Notes: generated by a model from the letters alone, not told the origin. Counted from the first letter of the stretch, positions 35,481-48,060 are shown. The stretch is 64,000 nucleotides of DNA from Atopsyche davidsoni (GCA_022113835.1 JAILWY010000009.1:2889501-2953500); one strand, 5' to 3'. Translations and numbers: made by a program.

Positions 35481-36261
35481 CTTATTTTGATCAGTTTTTT
35501 TATAAATAATAAAAAATTTCTAACTTCTTGAATGTAGCAAAAAAAGTTTCATGAATATTTTCGCGGGGCTCACTTTTCTGATTTATAACTGCAACAGGTA
35601 GAGGATTTATCTCCATTTCATTTATGTTGACACGTTCACTTTGTCACTCAGTTTATGGTTGAATAGAAAGTGTTTCTCAGAATTCTGCAGTATTTGCGAT
35701 ATTCCGAATTCCCACGCAAAATTTGATAAGAAAACACAATTCGTAGAACTATATTTCCTGAACGGGTAACTGTTACTTTTATAATGACATACGTTATCAT
35801 GACGAGATAAATATCAATATTTGTATTAACATAATATCATATTTAAGTGTAGCCTGCGTGTACATGAAATATGTGATAAAGCGATTAATTTAATGTTTGA
35901 ATTTATTCTGAAAATTACTTGTGAATAAATGAACATGTGAACTTGCATATAGAAGATGCAATTGATAGTTAGTAAATTAATTGATACAGATCTATTAGAA
36001 CAATCTCCATTTACCTAACACAAGTAGCTCATTAAAGTCCGTAAAAGTTACTTGATCTTTTCTGTTTATTGTCATGAATATAATTTAATTCAAACATAAT
36101 AATAAGTGTCTAAAATCAGCAGGTTGAAGAGCAGAATAGTTTAAAACACAGACCATACATACGACAGTAAAAATCAGAACGTAAAAAGCGAATTCTTTCT
36201 TGTAAGGACACAAGCGCAAGTAAAACCTGTATGTATAAAGCTGGATCAAATTAGTCAGTTT

Positions 36262-36330
36262 GGATTAGGTTCCAAGAAGGATCTCTCGATCAAGAGACTG
36301 TGATCTAACCACCGAGCCAAGCTAAGCCGA
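36262..36330 (-). repeat. tRNA-like SINE head fragment
   Basis: Minus strand GCTTGGCTCGGTGGTTAGAT has a perfect A box (TGGCTCGGTGG), followed by GATCACAGTCTCTTGATCGA. A B box is at best degenerate (GATCGAGAGATCC). A similar GAATGGTTAGATCACGAGAT fragment lies on the minus strand near 6510-6545. Confidence 0.4.
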
Positions 36331-37606
36331 CCAGAGTTTAAATATATACTGCAAAGTACGCAGCTTTACTTTTTAGGGTGATAACGTCGTATGCTTTGAA
36401 GCACCTCTATAACGCGTAATTTTTTCGAAGTCATCTTTTCTGTAGGACTTCTTCCAGGTACACATGCTAATGCGAAAGCTTTTCCAGAGCTTTTATCGCC
36501 TTTAGAATTCACAGAAAAAAAACACGTCTACAGTTAGATTATAATAATTCCGTGTTTATTTGACTATAAAATCTTCGTTTGTGCCGGTGATGAAGCCTGA
36601 GTATGTTTTTGTATAATAAATTCTGTTTAGTGTAACTCAAATAAGGTTTCCCTTTGGAAAATCTACACACGTATCTTCTTTCCATACATATTGATGATTC
36701 GATGAGTTATATTCTGGTTTATTAGTAATCCTATACCCCTGATGTTGGTAGGCCCGGGGTATGTGGGTTAATACGGCGTTTTATAGGTAAATCTCAATTT
36801 ATTTTATGTAATACGAAGGAGTAGACAAAATGCGAGAAGCCTTAGTAAAAGAAAAACATATATATCTAAAGAATTAGTTACATTGAGGAATACTTTGGTA
36901 AAATTCACTACAGTATTTTTTTATTTTTTTTATAAGCTGAATATTTATTATAGACAACCACTTACATGTAGCTTAGATATAACATTACTTGGTTGGTTTA
37001 TTATTATAAAAAATAAAAGTAAAATGTATAATTTACATATACATCATAAATGGTGTTAGTAAACATAATTTCACCATAAACCAATACACGCTAGTTATTA
37101 AAATGTGTTTGCATGTTTTAGCATTTACATGTAGTCAGGTGAGGTTATACGAGTCTTTAGGCATGTACAGGCCGGGGTATATTTGAATTTATGATAATAT
37201 TTGGGATAGGTTTCCCATTAAGGGAGTGCGCAGACATAACCGGCATATGGCGCTTAAAAGTAAAATGGATTCTCCCCCGCGAGACGGAAATGCCCCTCCC
37301 CCGCCACTATATCATCTTCGCGATATTTAGGGGAAACGGGGTACATAATACATGCACAATTCCTCCCACCCCCCTCTTTCCAACTTTTCCTGTACACTGA
37401 TGTTCTTGTAGATACACCGTGTTTATAAACTCAGAATCAACCGAGGGAGATCGCATCGATTTAATACGTATTCTATATCAAAAACTTAAGAGCTGAAAAT
37501 GACTCGTTTTTTTACATATTTCAAATTAATTCCGGCGGCTTGTATTTTTTAAAATAAAAAAAATATGTATTTCTAGAACAGCACATGTTAAATTAGTTGT
37601 AAGAAA

Positions 37607-37995
37607 TTCAATATTTTTGACAGAGAGTACTTTTGAATAAAAAAATACTTGAGTTATTTTCCACATGTTCGTTTTTATTTGTGACCGGTTTCGCCAACCT
37701 TTCACGTTAGCATTATCAAAAAGAGTGAGATTTTATATAATAATAAGCAATTAGGTACACAATTGTTAGAGGGAGAGGTTGTTGGAAAGAAAGAGAGTGA
37801 TTGTCAGGTGGTAAGGGCTAATGTGATTTTAATGTACCTGACAAGTGGAGGATTCTATATGATTGCAAATTTTTGTGAACAAATGTTTTTATATTAATGG
37901 GGTAATTATATATTATGAAAGGTTGGCAAAACCGGTCACAAATAAAAACGAACATGTGGAAAATCACTCAAGTATTTTATCCAAAAATATTAAAT
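37607..37995. mobile_element. Hammerhead-like palindromic element, family B
   Basis: Left arm 37607-37722 and right arm about 37915-37995 are inverted copies through TTGTGACCGGTTTCGCCAAC and ACATGTTCGTTTTTATT. The left arm carries the hammerhead-like motif (minus strand, 37680-37722, core TTGATAA). The right arm starts at stem II and has GCAAAACC in place of GCGAAACC. The 190-bp centre includes AGGGAGAGGTTG and no ORF. Confidence 0.66.
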
Positions 37996-39514
37996 TGCTT
38001 TATTATATTGCCTCTAATATAGTAGCTTAATTAACATTTATTCTACTTCTTTATCCAACCACTTGTAAGTAGGAGTAAAAAACAACACTCAGTTTCTTAT
38101 TATTAATCCCTATTTTTTAATACTGTATACTCGTTAACTACATAGAATGAAAAAAACCTCCGCTCTCCCCATTCTGTTGCTGGTAAAGGATCGGTAATGG
38201 AGTAGTGGACTTGGAATGATTGTGAAAGGATGTGCTCTGGAAGTACCTTGCCTTGATCATATAAAAATGCTATAAAACTGCGGTGTAGACGGCCCCGGGG
38301 ACCCACTATACTATTTTCCCCTTAGAAAGCCATGATCACTAATTCAGCATAAATTCATGCTCGGTGAGATGGTCGCCAACCTCCTCTGAGAAGTGATACC
38401 CGATGAAGAAGAAATAAAGAAAATCACATTCGTTCCGTTGTTAAAACTAAAGCAAATTGTTTAACTGGTCTTGGTTTTACGACTCACAGGATCAGGGTTT
38501 TTTTTTCCAGGAGATTCAGACATTCGAGTCATCGTGTACTTGTAAACCATGGCGATGGCAATGAGCACATATCTGTGGTGTGGTACACATTCGTCTCGGC
38601 AGGAAATCAAACATCATGCCCGGGAGCTGCGGCCGCGCTCTCCCCTTCCTAGCGCCACTTAACTGTCACTCCCAGCTGCGTTTGACGGGATAAGTTTCCC
38701 CCTTTTTTGTCACCCTTGCGCCTTAAGATTGAATTGGTTCCTATATATTTTAGTACACTTGCAGCAAAATATCGACACCCCATCGAAGAGTTTGACCCAG
38801 TTCTCGCGGAATGGGATTGATTGCAGGTGGAAAAATACATATTTTATATAGAAATTGGCTAAGTTTTTATGAGGCAGAGCCAACGTCGTCGTTTACAAAT
38901 TAAGTTCGGGTTGTTCGTTTTAACAACGCCTTAAATATTTGCAAATGCACGAAGCAAGTATATTTTATAGAGTCTATAAGATAATTTATTTGCTAGTGTA
39001 TCCGGGTAATACGTGTTTTTTTTATTAGTTAAACTCATATTTTATATTGTCATCGATCAAATTGTCAAATAACGATTAAAATTCTCGTTTAGCTATGAGA
39101 GATAGTGGTTTAAATAATTAAGGTGCCAAGTCTGTTTCCTACAGCAATTGATAGTTATAGATATGACATTCTGAAAAAAACATTAACCGATATGTTGTTT
39201 AATTCCACAACATCAAAAACATACTTTAAAAAATTACTTTTAAAACATCGGTCGTAATCCCTGAAAACAAGAAATAAAATAAAGGAAAAATCTGGTGTAA
39301 ATTTACCTTTGGGATTCCATACCAGATATTTCAGCATAGGGAAGTAATGTCGGAATCCCTCACAAAACATTCATATTTACCGCTTTTTGATTTGCAATGT
39401 TTTCGTTCCATGAATATTGTAACAAATTACATTAGTTTCACCCAGAAAAAAATTTTTTTTGTATAGAAAGTATAATACGTAAATTATTATTTTGTCGATT
39501 TGACCTTGAATTTT
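37996..39514. other. No gene recognised; tail repeat and GC-rich patch
   Basis: 38560-38720 is GC-rich (GGGAGCTGCGGCCGCGCTCT). The tail repeat at 38270 is listed separately. Confidence 0.5.
38270..38412 (+). repeat. Non-LTR-like 3' tail repeat, copy 3
   Basis: Opposite orientation to the other long copies: GCGGTGTAGACGG, CCCCTTAGAAAGCCATGATC, GAGATGGTCGCCAACCTCCT, ending in GATGAAGAAGAAA. This strand shows the GAA-rich tail at the 3' end. Confidence 0.58.
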
Positions 39515-42500
39515 GGTTGAAGCGCCCGAGCTGGCCAGAGGTTGCGCGCGCAGATCGAGGCGGGTCCGAGCCGAGACGCGAGCGCCGGTGACGTCACGCG
39601 TTACCCCTCGTCCCGCGCGGTCCCGGAGATATCGATTCTTTCTGACGTCACAGAGTGACAGTTTTAAGAGATCATTTTCGAGAGGGCAACATTGTCGCGG
39701 AGTAACGGAGATTTCAAAAATTAGAATTCGATGACCGGACGTCCGGGTTAAGAAGTAGGCCACGGGGTTCTCACAGAGGATTTTTGCGTTAATGAGGAGG
39801 AAGCCGGGAGGCCATTAGAGAGGGGAGGAACGCGGAAGGATTAGAAGGGAGATTATCGATTGCTAGTGTTTTGAGTTGTAAAAGTTACTTTTGATTTGAA
39901 TTTTAACTAAATGGTGGAATCTGTGAGGTGTTGTGCCGAGGAGGACCATTTGTTCATCGAGATTTCGCCGGAGGGATAAAGCTTTGTCATATTTCTTTAA
40001 TTAAATTACGTTAACGGGATTGATCAGTCCCATCTTCCGGCGGCCATTGCTGTGTAAATGCATAGCATTTTGCTAAATTAGTATTAATGAGGTTAGGTGT
40101 AAATTGTCATGTATTATCATATTGTATTATCAAAAGGTTCGATCCCTAAATAATGCAGAGATAATTATTCTATTGTTTTATTGTAACCGCGAGAGTTTTA
40201 AAATATATTTAGTAATATTATTAGCGAAGCTAATTAGATTCTGGAATGAATTAATATTTTTCTGTACGTTTGCGTTTCGGTAATTTTAATTCTTGGTTAG
40301 ACATCGTATATGATATGTCGTGAATTTAGGGAATATTAAAACGGATTAATTTACGGTTTTTTATGTAATTAAGACAGAAGTCAGAGATATTTGTTTGAGA
40401 TTTATTCGGGTTCGATCCCCGATATTTTTCGGATGAATTGTTTTCCGATTTTGGTTGTTTTAAGGTGGTGTTTGGTACTGTATGGATGTTTTATAGAGCG
40501 TTTTCAAATTGTGTTGAGTTAAACGGAATTTATTTGAAATTAGTTATAATTAATTGTTGGTCGGGATGGAATCCGGAAGTAGCCATCTTTGAGTTCGAAA
40601 GCGCGCGATGTTCCTAAAGGTGCAATCCCGAGCAAAAGAGAGTAGCATTTCGTGAACGGCGAGGGAGCCGTCAGATACGGCGAGGAAACAGCTGGGAATG
40701 TGCGGCCATGTTGGATTTTTTATATGTTTACAAACAAATGTCAGAAAGCTGTCAGTTAGTTTGGTTACGAGTACAAATCGATTATCGATTTTGAAATTAC
40801 GAGTGGTTGTTTTAAAGCGTGAATATTTTGTGTATCATATTCTTCTATAGGACGTAATATATTGACGGACGCGTCGATAAGCGGTATTAATGAAACGGTT
40901 TATTAGGATAACGGTGGGAGAAGAATATTTGTTGGTTTTACAGGGAATATAAGTCGAACTTATATTATTTACGGTTGGGTTTTAATTATTTAGAACGTGT
41001 TTAGAGAGTCATTGGAGATATATTATATATTTTGGTGGATATTTTAAATTCTAGATAGATAAATTATTGGGTTTACTTGGTCAAGTGTGGTATATCAGAT
41101 AGCTTAAATAAGAGTCATAGGGGTTTATCAAGGGAATAGTATCGAGTTGATTGGACCTTTTATTGCAGTGCCAGCAGTTCCAGCGGGAGTGTAATTAGTA
41201 AATAACTTAGTTATAAGGTATTAGAGTGTAGCTTGTCCGCCCTCTCGTAGATAGTGTAGTTTAGTACCTGGTATTACTAGGGAGTGTGTATTTGCTCCAA
41301 ATAAGCCCTGCTTTTAGGCGCTAATTGATTTAGTTGCGTACCTGGTTTCGGATGATTGGTTCATCTCCTATTGGTTAGCGCGTTTATTACTGAGACAGAA
41401 TTTGGAGCTTTATCCCGATCCCCAATTTAGGGGGACGTCACTCCGATTACGAGTGGAAGAAGGCCGGTCGTGCGGCATTGGGGTAATGGTCTAGGTTTGA
41501 CAAGAATTCTGTGGGTGCAGTAAATTTTGACACTGCTTTGATCCAATTTCGGAAATCTTGAACGTTTCTGTGTCACCATACCAAATTATAGTTACTAACA
41601 GTAGGATTTAGAAACGTAGCGATTGATACCGTAGAAATAGAAAACGGAGAGTTTGAGGAGCGATTCTAAATACGGGAAGATTCAAATGCAGCATCAAGAC
41701 ATACTTCATATATCTGTAGGGCTAATTCCCTTTGTTCCTGCAATATTATAATTTCATCAACGACCTCTGGTCGTCCAACGGATCCAGAAAGCGATAACTG
41801 CTTTAAAGGCAATTCGCTCATCATTTCATCGGAACGAGGCAACAATCGGGACACTGCATTAGCAGCTCGCATCTTTAACCTTAAATTTTCTTCGGAACGA
41901 GGCAACAATCGGGACACTGCATTTAGCAGCCCGCAACTGTAACCTAAATTTCTTCGGAACGAGAATATACTGGATCCTGTTTGACGGTTAGAGGAAGTTG
42001 TCAAAAGCGACTAAAATTCCTTACATTCTCGTATCAACGGATCGCACTTCTAATTCTTCGATCGGATTTGTTTGGTTTTTTATTCAAGATAAAATCTTGC
42101 TCGTCTTCAGTTAAATATTAGGACAAAAGGGTTCACCTTTCAGTCGGAGTTTGTACGCGAAAAATAGCTTCTTCGATTTAGTTTGGTGCAGAAGGGTTCG
42201 CTGGGGCTCTCTGGACAATCCAACCTTAAGTTGTTCTGTTTGGAGAGATTCCCATAGGGGTAGGAGACAGTCAAATCCATTGACCGTCATGGCGGCGAAT
42301 TGGTAGTGGTAGGGGGGGGGCGGTCTGTTACCGAACCTTCCCATCTACTTTAACCTCACGGGATTGTAAAATAAATTTCAAAACAAACAAGTCCGAAAAA
42401 CTAAAATTAAGGTTTATATTTTTAAGAGTAGTCATAGAAATTATTAACATTGGGTTAGGTCAGTTTAGACGTGACCCCTTCAAGGGAGTCAGTATTATTA

Positions 42501-42650
42501 CTATTTTACGTTTAAGACGGTTAGTTATCTAAGTTACGGTAGAGTCCGAGTCATTTCTAGCTTCACTAAAAATCGATAAGGATTCGGAGCGGCTCTCTTC
42601 CTCTTAGATTTAAGGTCTAAAAGGTCGGGAACGTCACAATATGTAATATT
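39515..42650. other. Strand-asymmetric block, possible decayed element or non-coding transcript
   Basis: From about 39515 the base composition differs from the surroundings: G and T dominate the plus strand for roughly 2.1 kb, with GAGG and CGG words and a GC-rich start (39515-39840). The tandem repeat and two minus-strand ORFs follow (41666-42004 and 42111-42344, neither recognised). In complement, the right edge begins near TGTGACGTTCCC, a start seen in some LTRs. I found no matching LTR at the other end, no primer-binding site and no gag or pol motif. An old LTR-element remnant, an unusual repeat or a long non-coding exon are all possible. Confidence 0.35.
41829..41964. repeat. Tandem repeat, 62-63 bp unit, 2.2 copies
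   Basis: Unit starts TCGGAACGAGGCAACAATCG and restarts at 41829, 41892 and 41954. The last copy is only a start. The repeats are inside the strand-asymmetric block. On the minus strand they give a repeated NAVSRLLPRS peptide in an ORF (41666-42004) that matches nothing I recognise. Confidence 0.8.
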
Positions 42651-43663
42651 GAATTTTATATTACGAAAAATATTTTAGAACTTCTCAAAGAGTCTAGAAT
42701 ATTTGTGGAAAGTATTCCTTCCACGTTCTCGTGTAAGAACCGAATCACACACAAGCCTGTAATAAAAACAGAAATCGGTACACCTGCCGTAGACTGTTAT
42801 TATTTGAGTGAATACGAAATCATCAAACACCTGCCTAACTTCTTCATATTCTGTGTATCAAGCAATGTTGCTTATTGATTATATGAAAAAAAAAATAAGG
42901 TACAATTAACAATGTGTTTTCATAAAAATAACAATGTCTGCTTTTGATTTGTTCAATTCCTGTTTGTTCGATAAAATCTGACCATGAAAATCGAGCAGCA
43001 AATTCGATGGGTTTGCTGGAATCTGGGTCTCGTATGGAAGGCCAGATGCTTAATGCGGGTTGTTAGTTTCTGTCAGCAATACTAATGGAGGAGAGGAGTG
43101 GAACCTTCGGCGCACCTGCCGGTCGCAGGAATCTTAATCGTATGACGCCCGCGGCCAAAGGATCGGCCTTTTTGTACAAAAAAGATTTCTTTTTTAAATC
43201 TGCGCCTGACCACACAGGGACCCTGTTTTTTTAATTTAATTTTTGGTTGTTACAGGCTGAAAATAAAACGTTACAGGTGAGGTTAACATCAGCTGACTCA
43301 AAGATGAGCTAGTGAATATATTCTGTCTCCACTTGGTGATCGATCAGCATGCAAAGTGTATTCTCTATTGCTGATTGTTTACCTTCAAACAAACACAAGC
43401 AGACAAGATAATTTTACATATAAAGACTCACTTGGAGAAAGTACCCACTCGAGAAACAACCCAACTTGTACAAGGCGTACACGCATAATTAAAATAAAGA
43501 AATACATGTACGCTATCACCTAAGTCACACATTACAAGCCCCACAACCTCCGCGCAGGATCAGGGGATAGCCACAAACCATATTATAACCTCAGCCATAA
43601 GAATTATTATAAATTTACCTAATAAAAAATAAAGAATTATGAAAAAAATTTACACGTATAATA
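42651..43663. other. No gene recognised
   Basis: Mixed composition, with a GC-richer patch at 43085-43170. No coding signal. Confidence 0.5.
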
Positions 43664-44214
43664 CAGTGTGTCCAAAAAGAGTATCGGGTATTTGTTAGTG
43701 CAGTAAAACAAAAACTACTAGTAATCAAGTATTTTTTTTATTGTAGATTATAAGAATACAAAATGTAAAATTATTTCAAAAAGATGATATTATCCAAATA
43801 TTGACCGCTACGCTGGTGGCACTCTTCTAATCTGGAACGAAGATTGCTGATAACACGCTGAGATAGCCCTCGATATTGCTACCATTTCTGACCTGATGTT
43901 CTGTTTCATTTCCGTTAGGTTCGTCGGATTATTCTCATAAACCCTACTTTTAAGGTATCCCCATACGAAATAGTCAAAAGGGGCTAAGGTCGGGACTTCT
44001 GGGAGGCCAGTTGATGTTACCTCTACGTGAAATGACCTTATTAGTGAATAATTCGTAAACAGCTTCAATTGATTGATTGGATGTATGTATTGTTGGAACC
44101 ACGTTCTTGAGTTGAAACCTTGAAACTCCTGCAACTCTGTGCTCAAAATTTTTCGCAGCATATCGCAATAACAGTCACTAAAACAGATACCCGATACTCT
44201 TTTTGGACACCCTG
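43664..44214 (-). mobile_element. Tc1/mariner-superfamily deletion derivative, copy 1
   Basis: Inverted ends of about 28 bp: the left starts CAGTGTGTCCAAAAAGAGTA and the right, in complement, starts CAGGGTGTCCAAAAAGAGTA. TA precedes the left end. The right flank reads TT, so that copy of the target site seems mutated. The minus strand carries the C-terminal part of a DDE transposase: WPPRSPDLSPF in one frame and FDYFVWGYLKSRVY in the next, so a frameshift lies near 43980. This RSPDL-x3-D-x2-WGYLK block is typical of the third catalytic region of insect Tc1/mariner-like transposases. The N-terminal half is missing, making it a 551-bp non-autonomous remnant. A related copy lies at 45703-46120 in the opposite orientation. 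Confidence 0.85.
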
Positions 44215-45702
44215 TTGAAAAGACAACGTCATGCATCTGCCGCCCTCCCGCGTTGACTCCAATGCGTGCCAACGTTCCCGAGGCAGAGATTGAGATATTC
44301 CCGGCAAGACGGAAACCCAATTTGGCTGAAATACCCGCCGGGGCGGGGGCAGGGGGTTGGGGGCGCGTGCGGCGGGCCCGGAGCTGCCCTCCGCGGGCGC
44401 GGATTGCCAGCCGTAAAATTGCGAAACAAATTGCTGAACACTTGCCAGCTATGTGTATTTTAATTGTTTTCGCAGAGGTGTTTAATTTATTTCGTCTTGT
44501 TTAAATTGTGTTAGGGCTTTTACTGCAGTGTTAAAATAACGGAGTTATTGTTTTTAATTTCATCATGATTAAATTTTAAGCTTACACCATAATTAAAATA
44601 TTTACGAAACGCGCATAAACTGTTTAATGCATTGCTAATTACTTTTTTTTTTTAACACCGTTATATTTTTTATTGCATAATTTTATGTGTTGTGCGCATT
44701 ATAAATTATATCGCGTATTGGCATTATTTTGAACTGCTAAAGTCCACCTGTAATATTATATAGTGAGATTTTAGTTCAACTTATCATTTCTGTTGATACA
44801 TTAAGCATAAAATACATTTTCAATTATTTTTTAAATAAAATCCATCCTCGACTACTTTCTTACATCCTAATATGTTTTTGTCACTCTAGTAATATAAACA
44901 TGACGTCTGTATTTCGCACTGGTGTCAATGTTGAAACTGCACACAAAATATTGATTTAAATGTATATTAGTATAAAACACAATGATTCATAGAACCATAT
45001 AAAATTAGTTGGCACGGAGTACTTGAAATATTTATTTTGGACGGCAGTATTTTTGCGGGTTTATGTGGCTTTTCCATTTCACTCAAAACTCAAAGTTGTT
45101 TTTCTATTAGAATGCGCCATATTTAACTTGTCGTTCCTGCTAGGCCCGGGGATTAAATTTTCCGGCTTGCAACATTTCGGGTGGAGTGTTTTATGTTGGC
45201 AACACCGCAGGGACGACAGAGCGGGGACAAAAGTAAAGGGCTGCATCCATCGCCGTCAGGAGAGCGCCGCAGAATAAAGGGGGCTCGTTACGGGGAAGGA
45301 AAAAGTCACTTTTAGGGGTAACAATCGCCGAGCGCAATATTATACCCCGGGGGAGGCTCCGGGGGTAGCGTTTTCTTCCACAGCCACAACCATAGCTCTC
45401 TGCAAGTTATTGTATATCCTACTCGAGATACAGTCGGTTCGGATGATAAAGTTTACATAGAAAATAACTGTACATATCCTAAATAAACTTCCACACGTCG
45501 TATTTAAAATAATCACTGATTTTGATAAAAACTAACAAAACTAGAATTATTGCAATTATTTGATTAAAATCGGCAGAATAATATGTATTATATTTTGATA
45601 AATTTTACTTGTTTCTACTTTTGGGTGCATCACAAATAATGCTAGTTATATATCTAATTAATCATATCTATCAAGCCGCTTAATATTATGCTATTAGTTA
45701 TA
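44215..45702. other. Segment between two inverted Tc1-like copies
   Basis: Two GC-rich blocks (44225-44410 with GGGGGCGCGTGCGGCGGGCC, and 45165-45400) separated by AT-rich DNA. ORFs in several frames overlap and none is recognisable. If both Tc1-like copies acted as ends, this 1.5 kb would be the cargo, but nothing shows that it moved. Confidence 0.45.
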
Positions 45703-46120
45703 CAGGGTGTCCAAAAAGAGTTTCAAGGTTTCAACTCAAGAACGTGGTTCCAACAAGACTTGCCATGCATCCAATCAATCAATTGAATCTGTTAACGAAT
45801 TATTACCTAATAAGGTCATTTCACGTAGAGGTAACATCAGCTGGTCTCCCAGAAGCCCCGACCTTAGTCTCCATAGACTATTTCGTATGGGGATACCTTA
45901 AAAGTAGGAATTGAAAATCAGGCCAGAAATGGCAGCAGCGTGTTATCAGCAATCTTCGATCCAGATTAGAAGAGTGCCAGATAACATTTGGATAACATCA
46001 TCTTTTCGAAATAATTTTCCATTTTGTATTCTTATAATCAATAATAAAAAAAATACTTGATCACTAGTAGTTTTTGTTTTACTGAACTAACAAATACCCG
46101 ATACTCTCTTTGGACACCCG
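45703..46120 (+). mobile_element. Tc1/mariner-superfamily deletion derivative, copy 2
   Basis: Starts after TA with CAGGGTGTCCAAAAAGAG, the same terminal repeat as the element at 43664. It ends with the complement of GGGTGTCCAAAGAGAGTATC, with one base lost from the terminal CAGGG. Just inside the left end it jumps directly into the transposase C-terminal coding region (RRGNISWSPRSPDL), so the inner part of the terminal region seen in copy 1 is gone. The remaining coding DNA is broken by indels (the WGYLK region is out of frame). It lies inverted to copy 1, about 1.5 kb away. Confidence 0.82.
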
Positions 46121-46652
46121 TTACATACACAACGCCTACACAAAAAGACGTGTATAAAATAATTTATTTAATTTTAAGACTAGTAAAAGAACACCCCTGA
46201 ATACGAATCAGCAGATATATTTTCAAGGCTCGCTTCATGTTCCGAGTAAAAATTATTCTGTTTCTGTCAGCAAGTACCTGCATCTCCAGACAGAGAATAA
46301 GTTCCAGGCAATAAGCGTGCACTCTCTCTCTGTCTTCAATCTGAATGCAAATCCCTAATCGCAGGCAGCTGGCGTGATTCCTGAGGGTCTCCGGCGAGGG
46401 CGGAGCACCTGCCGCTACCTGGCCCCCGTGAATGGTTACGGTTATTATTGAAGACACCCTCGCCTGCAGCCCAGAGACCCGCGCGGGGCTCGCGACGCAG
46501 ATTTGTTCTTTTTATGTTATTACGTTGTTTTATTTGGGTTCTGTTACGCAAGAGGTGCGATTTATTGGCAGAATCAAAATCGCTTATAAAATTCCAAAGA
46601 ACATATAAACACTTTATCATTTACCAAAAGTTCCGAATTTTCTTTTCTTAAA

Positions 46653-47020
46653 AGAAGTTGGCGACCATTTCATTGAGCATATACTTATGCTGAGCTGGTT
46701 TATGGTGACACTCGTCACCTGGCCAGTTTGAAGGCGTTAAAGGAGAAAAAACATATTTCTCCTGTTCCGCCAAAAAAGCCAGAAACAGAAGAAGAAGAAG
46801 TGTTCGTGGTTTTCTAAGGGTAAAATAGAGAAGTGGATCCCCAGGTCCTTCTACACCGCAGTTTTATATTTATATTTCATCTTCATCGGGTGCCTTTTCT
46901 CAGAGGAGGTTGGCGACCATCTCACCGAGCATAAATTTATGCTGAATTAGTGTTCATGGTTTTCTAAGGGGAAAATAGAGCAGTGGGTCCCCGGGTCATT
47001 GTACACCGCAGTTTTATATT
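46653..47020 (-). repeat. Two tandem non-LTR-like tail repeats, copies 4 and 5
   Basis: Two copies lie head to tail (about 46653-46876 and 46877-47020), both with GTTGGCGACCAT...GAGCATA...TTCATGGTTTTCTAAGGG and a shared end CACCGCAGTTTTATATT. The first carries an extra 100 bp with GAAGAAGAAGAAG in its middle, as if one copy had inserted into another. Confidence 0.55.
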
Positions 47021-48060
47021 CGAAGGAAAAGTCTGCGTATTGCTGCTGCCTAATAGCAATATTTTCTTTGCAAAGCTCTGGCGTTTAGATTTGATACTCT
47101 TATTGCAGCTGGCTCCAGAAACAATAGCGGAAGCCCCCCTTCCCCCCTCGACAAGGTATTTCCAGATGGGGTGCGAAGCCGGACTCAGACCTTCTCGCGG
47201 TGCACCCTGGAAGCAACGGTCGTCTTGCGCGATGACTGAACCGCCCTGCTGCTGCTAACCTGGACGCAACCAGGTTCTCCATCCAAAACGCCTTTATGGA
47301 TGAAGACTCAGCCGTGCCAGGGAGCCCCCTCACCTCGGAGCGGGCAGCGCGAGACGTGCGGATTATTAGTCCCATCTGTCTCCTGCGAGCACTCGGGCAA
47401 AGAAGAACAGCGTCTTCTTCTGGACTCGCCGCTACCCAGCGGCAGGAGCACAATAAGACGAGGACAAGGAGCACGCCGAGGAGGCGACAAAACCACCCCG
47501 GAAGACAAGATGATAGTCCTTGGAGGACATGGGAGCAGAGTTGTTTTGTTCATGTATTCATGTTATTTCTCTTTTCCCGCAACCCGGAAGAGTGCCAGAA
47601 AGCTTCCCGGGTGCAGGTTGCAAATGCCACCCCATAAAAAAAAGAGCACATCCCTCCACAATCATTCCAAGTCCACTACTCCTTTACTGATCCATTACAC
47701 GCGCTCAGAGTACAGAATGGCAGCCATGCGCAAGCATCAGAATGAGGAGAGCGGGGTTAATGAAATAAGCGATTTAATGGTGTCTTTGTAACCCATTTTT
47801 GATATTGAATGAGCTCGGTGTGCTGCAGCACGGTAGATAGCGGGGCAGAGTGGAGATAGCCCGGGGCTCGCGGCGCCGGCCAGGTACAAGTAGCACCTGA
47901 CGCGGCACGTGATCTCCATGCCGAGCAAACAATCACCCGATAACACTAAATAACATCGCCACGGGGCCGCACTGCCCGCCGGGGAACCGGGAATTGCCCC
48001 GAGAGCCCTTGACGTGTGGGACCCTCGACTTTTGAAAATTAACAATCAATACTGAAAACG
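47021..48060. other. Long GC-rich block with overlapping ORFs, function unknown
   Basis: About 900 bp with raised GC and open frames on both strands, the longest being plus 47300-47791 (163 codons). The frames overlap each other in antisense, which is expected for GC-rich DNA with few stops. None shows a domain I recognise. A coding exon cannot be excluded, but a CpG-type regulatory block is as likely. Confidence 0.4.

Larger units (their letters stand above)
33776..37606. other. AT-rich DNA, no gene recognised
   Basis: Holds the tRNA-like elements at 35189 and 36262. A GC-richer patch at 37195-37400 is unassigned. Confidence 0.55.

Noticed and set aside
39513..39763. Opposed ORFs in the GC-rich edge (73 codons plus, 128 codons minus)
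   Set aside because: They mirror each other in GC-rich DNA with few stops and show no motif.
40134..40425. Two GGTTCGATCCC words resembling tRNA B boxes (about 40137 and 40410)
   Set aside because: No A box at the right spacing and no acceptor-stem pairing could be made for either.
42111..42650. LTR retrotransposon with gag on the minus strand
   Set aside because: A TGTGACG start is suggestive, but I found no second LTR, primer-binding site, protease, RT or zinc-knuckle motif. Kept only as a possibility.
44229..44504. Pro/Arg-rich overlapping ORFs on both strands
   Set aside because: They arise from a GC-rich block and no frame shows a domain or consistent codon usage.
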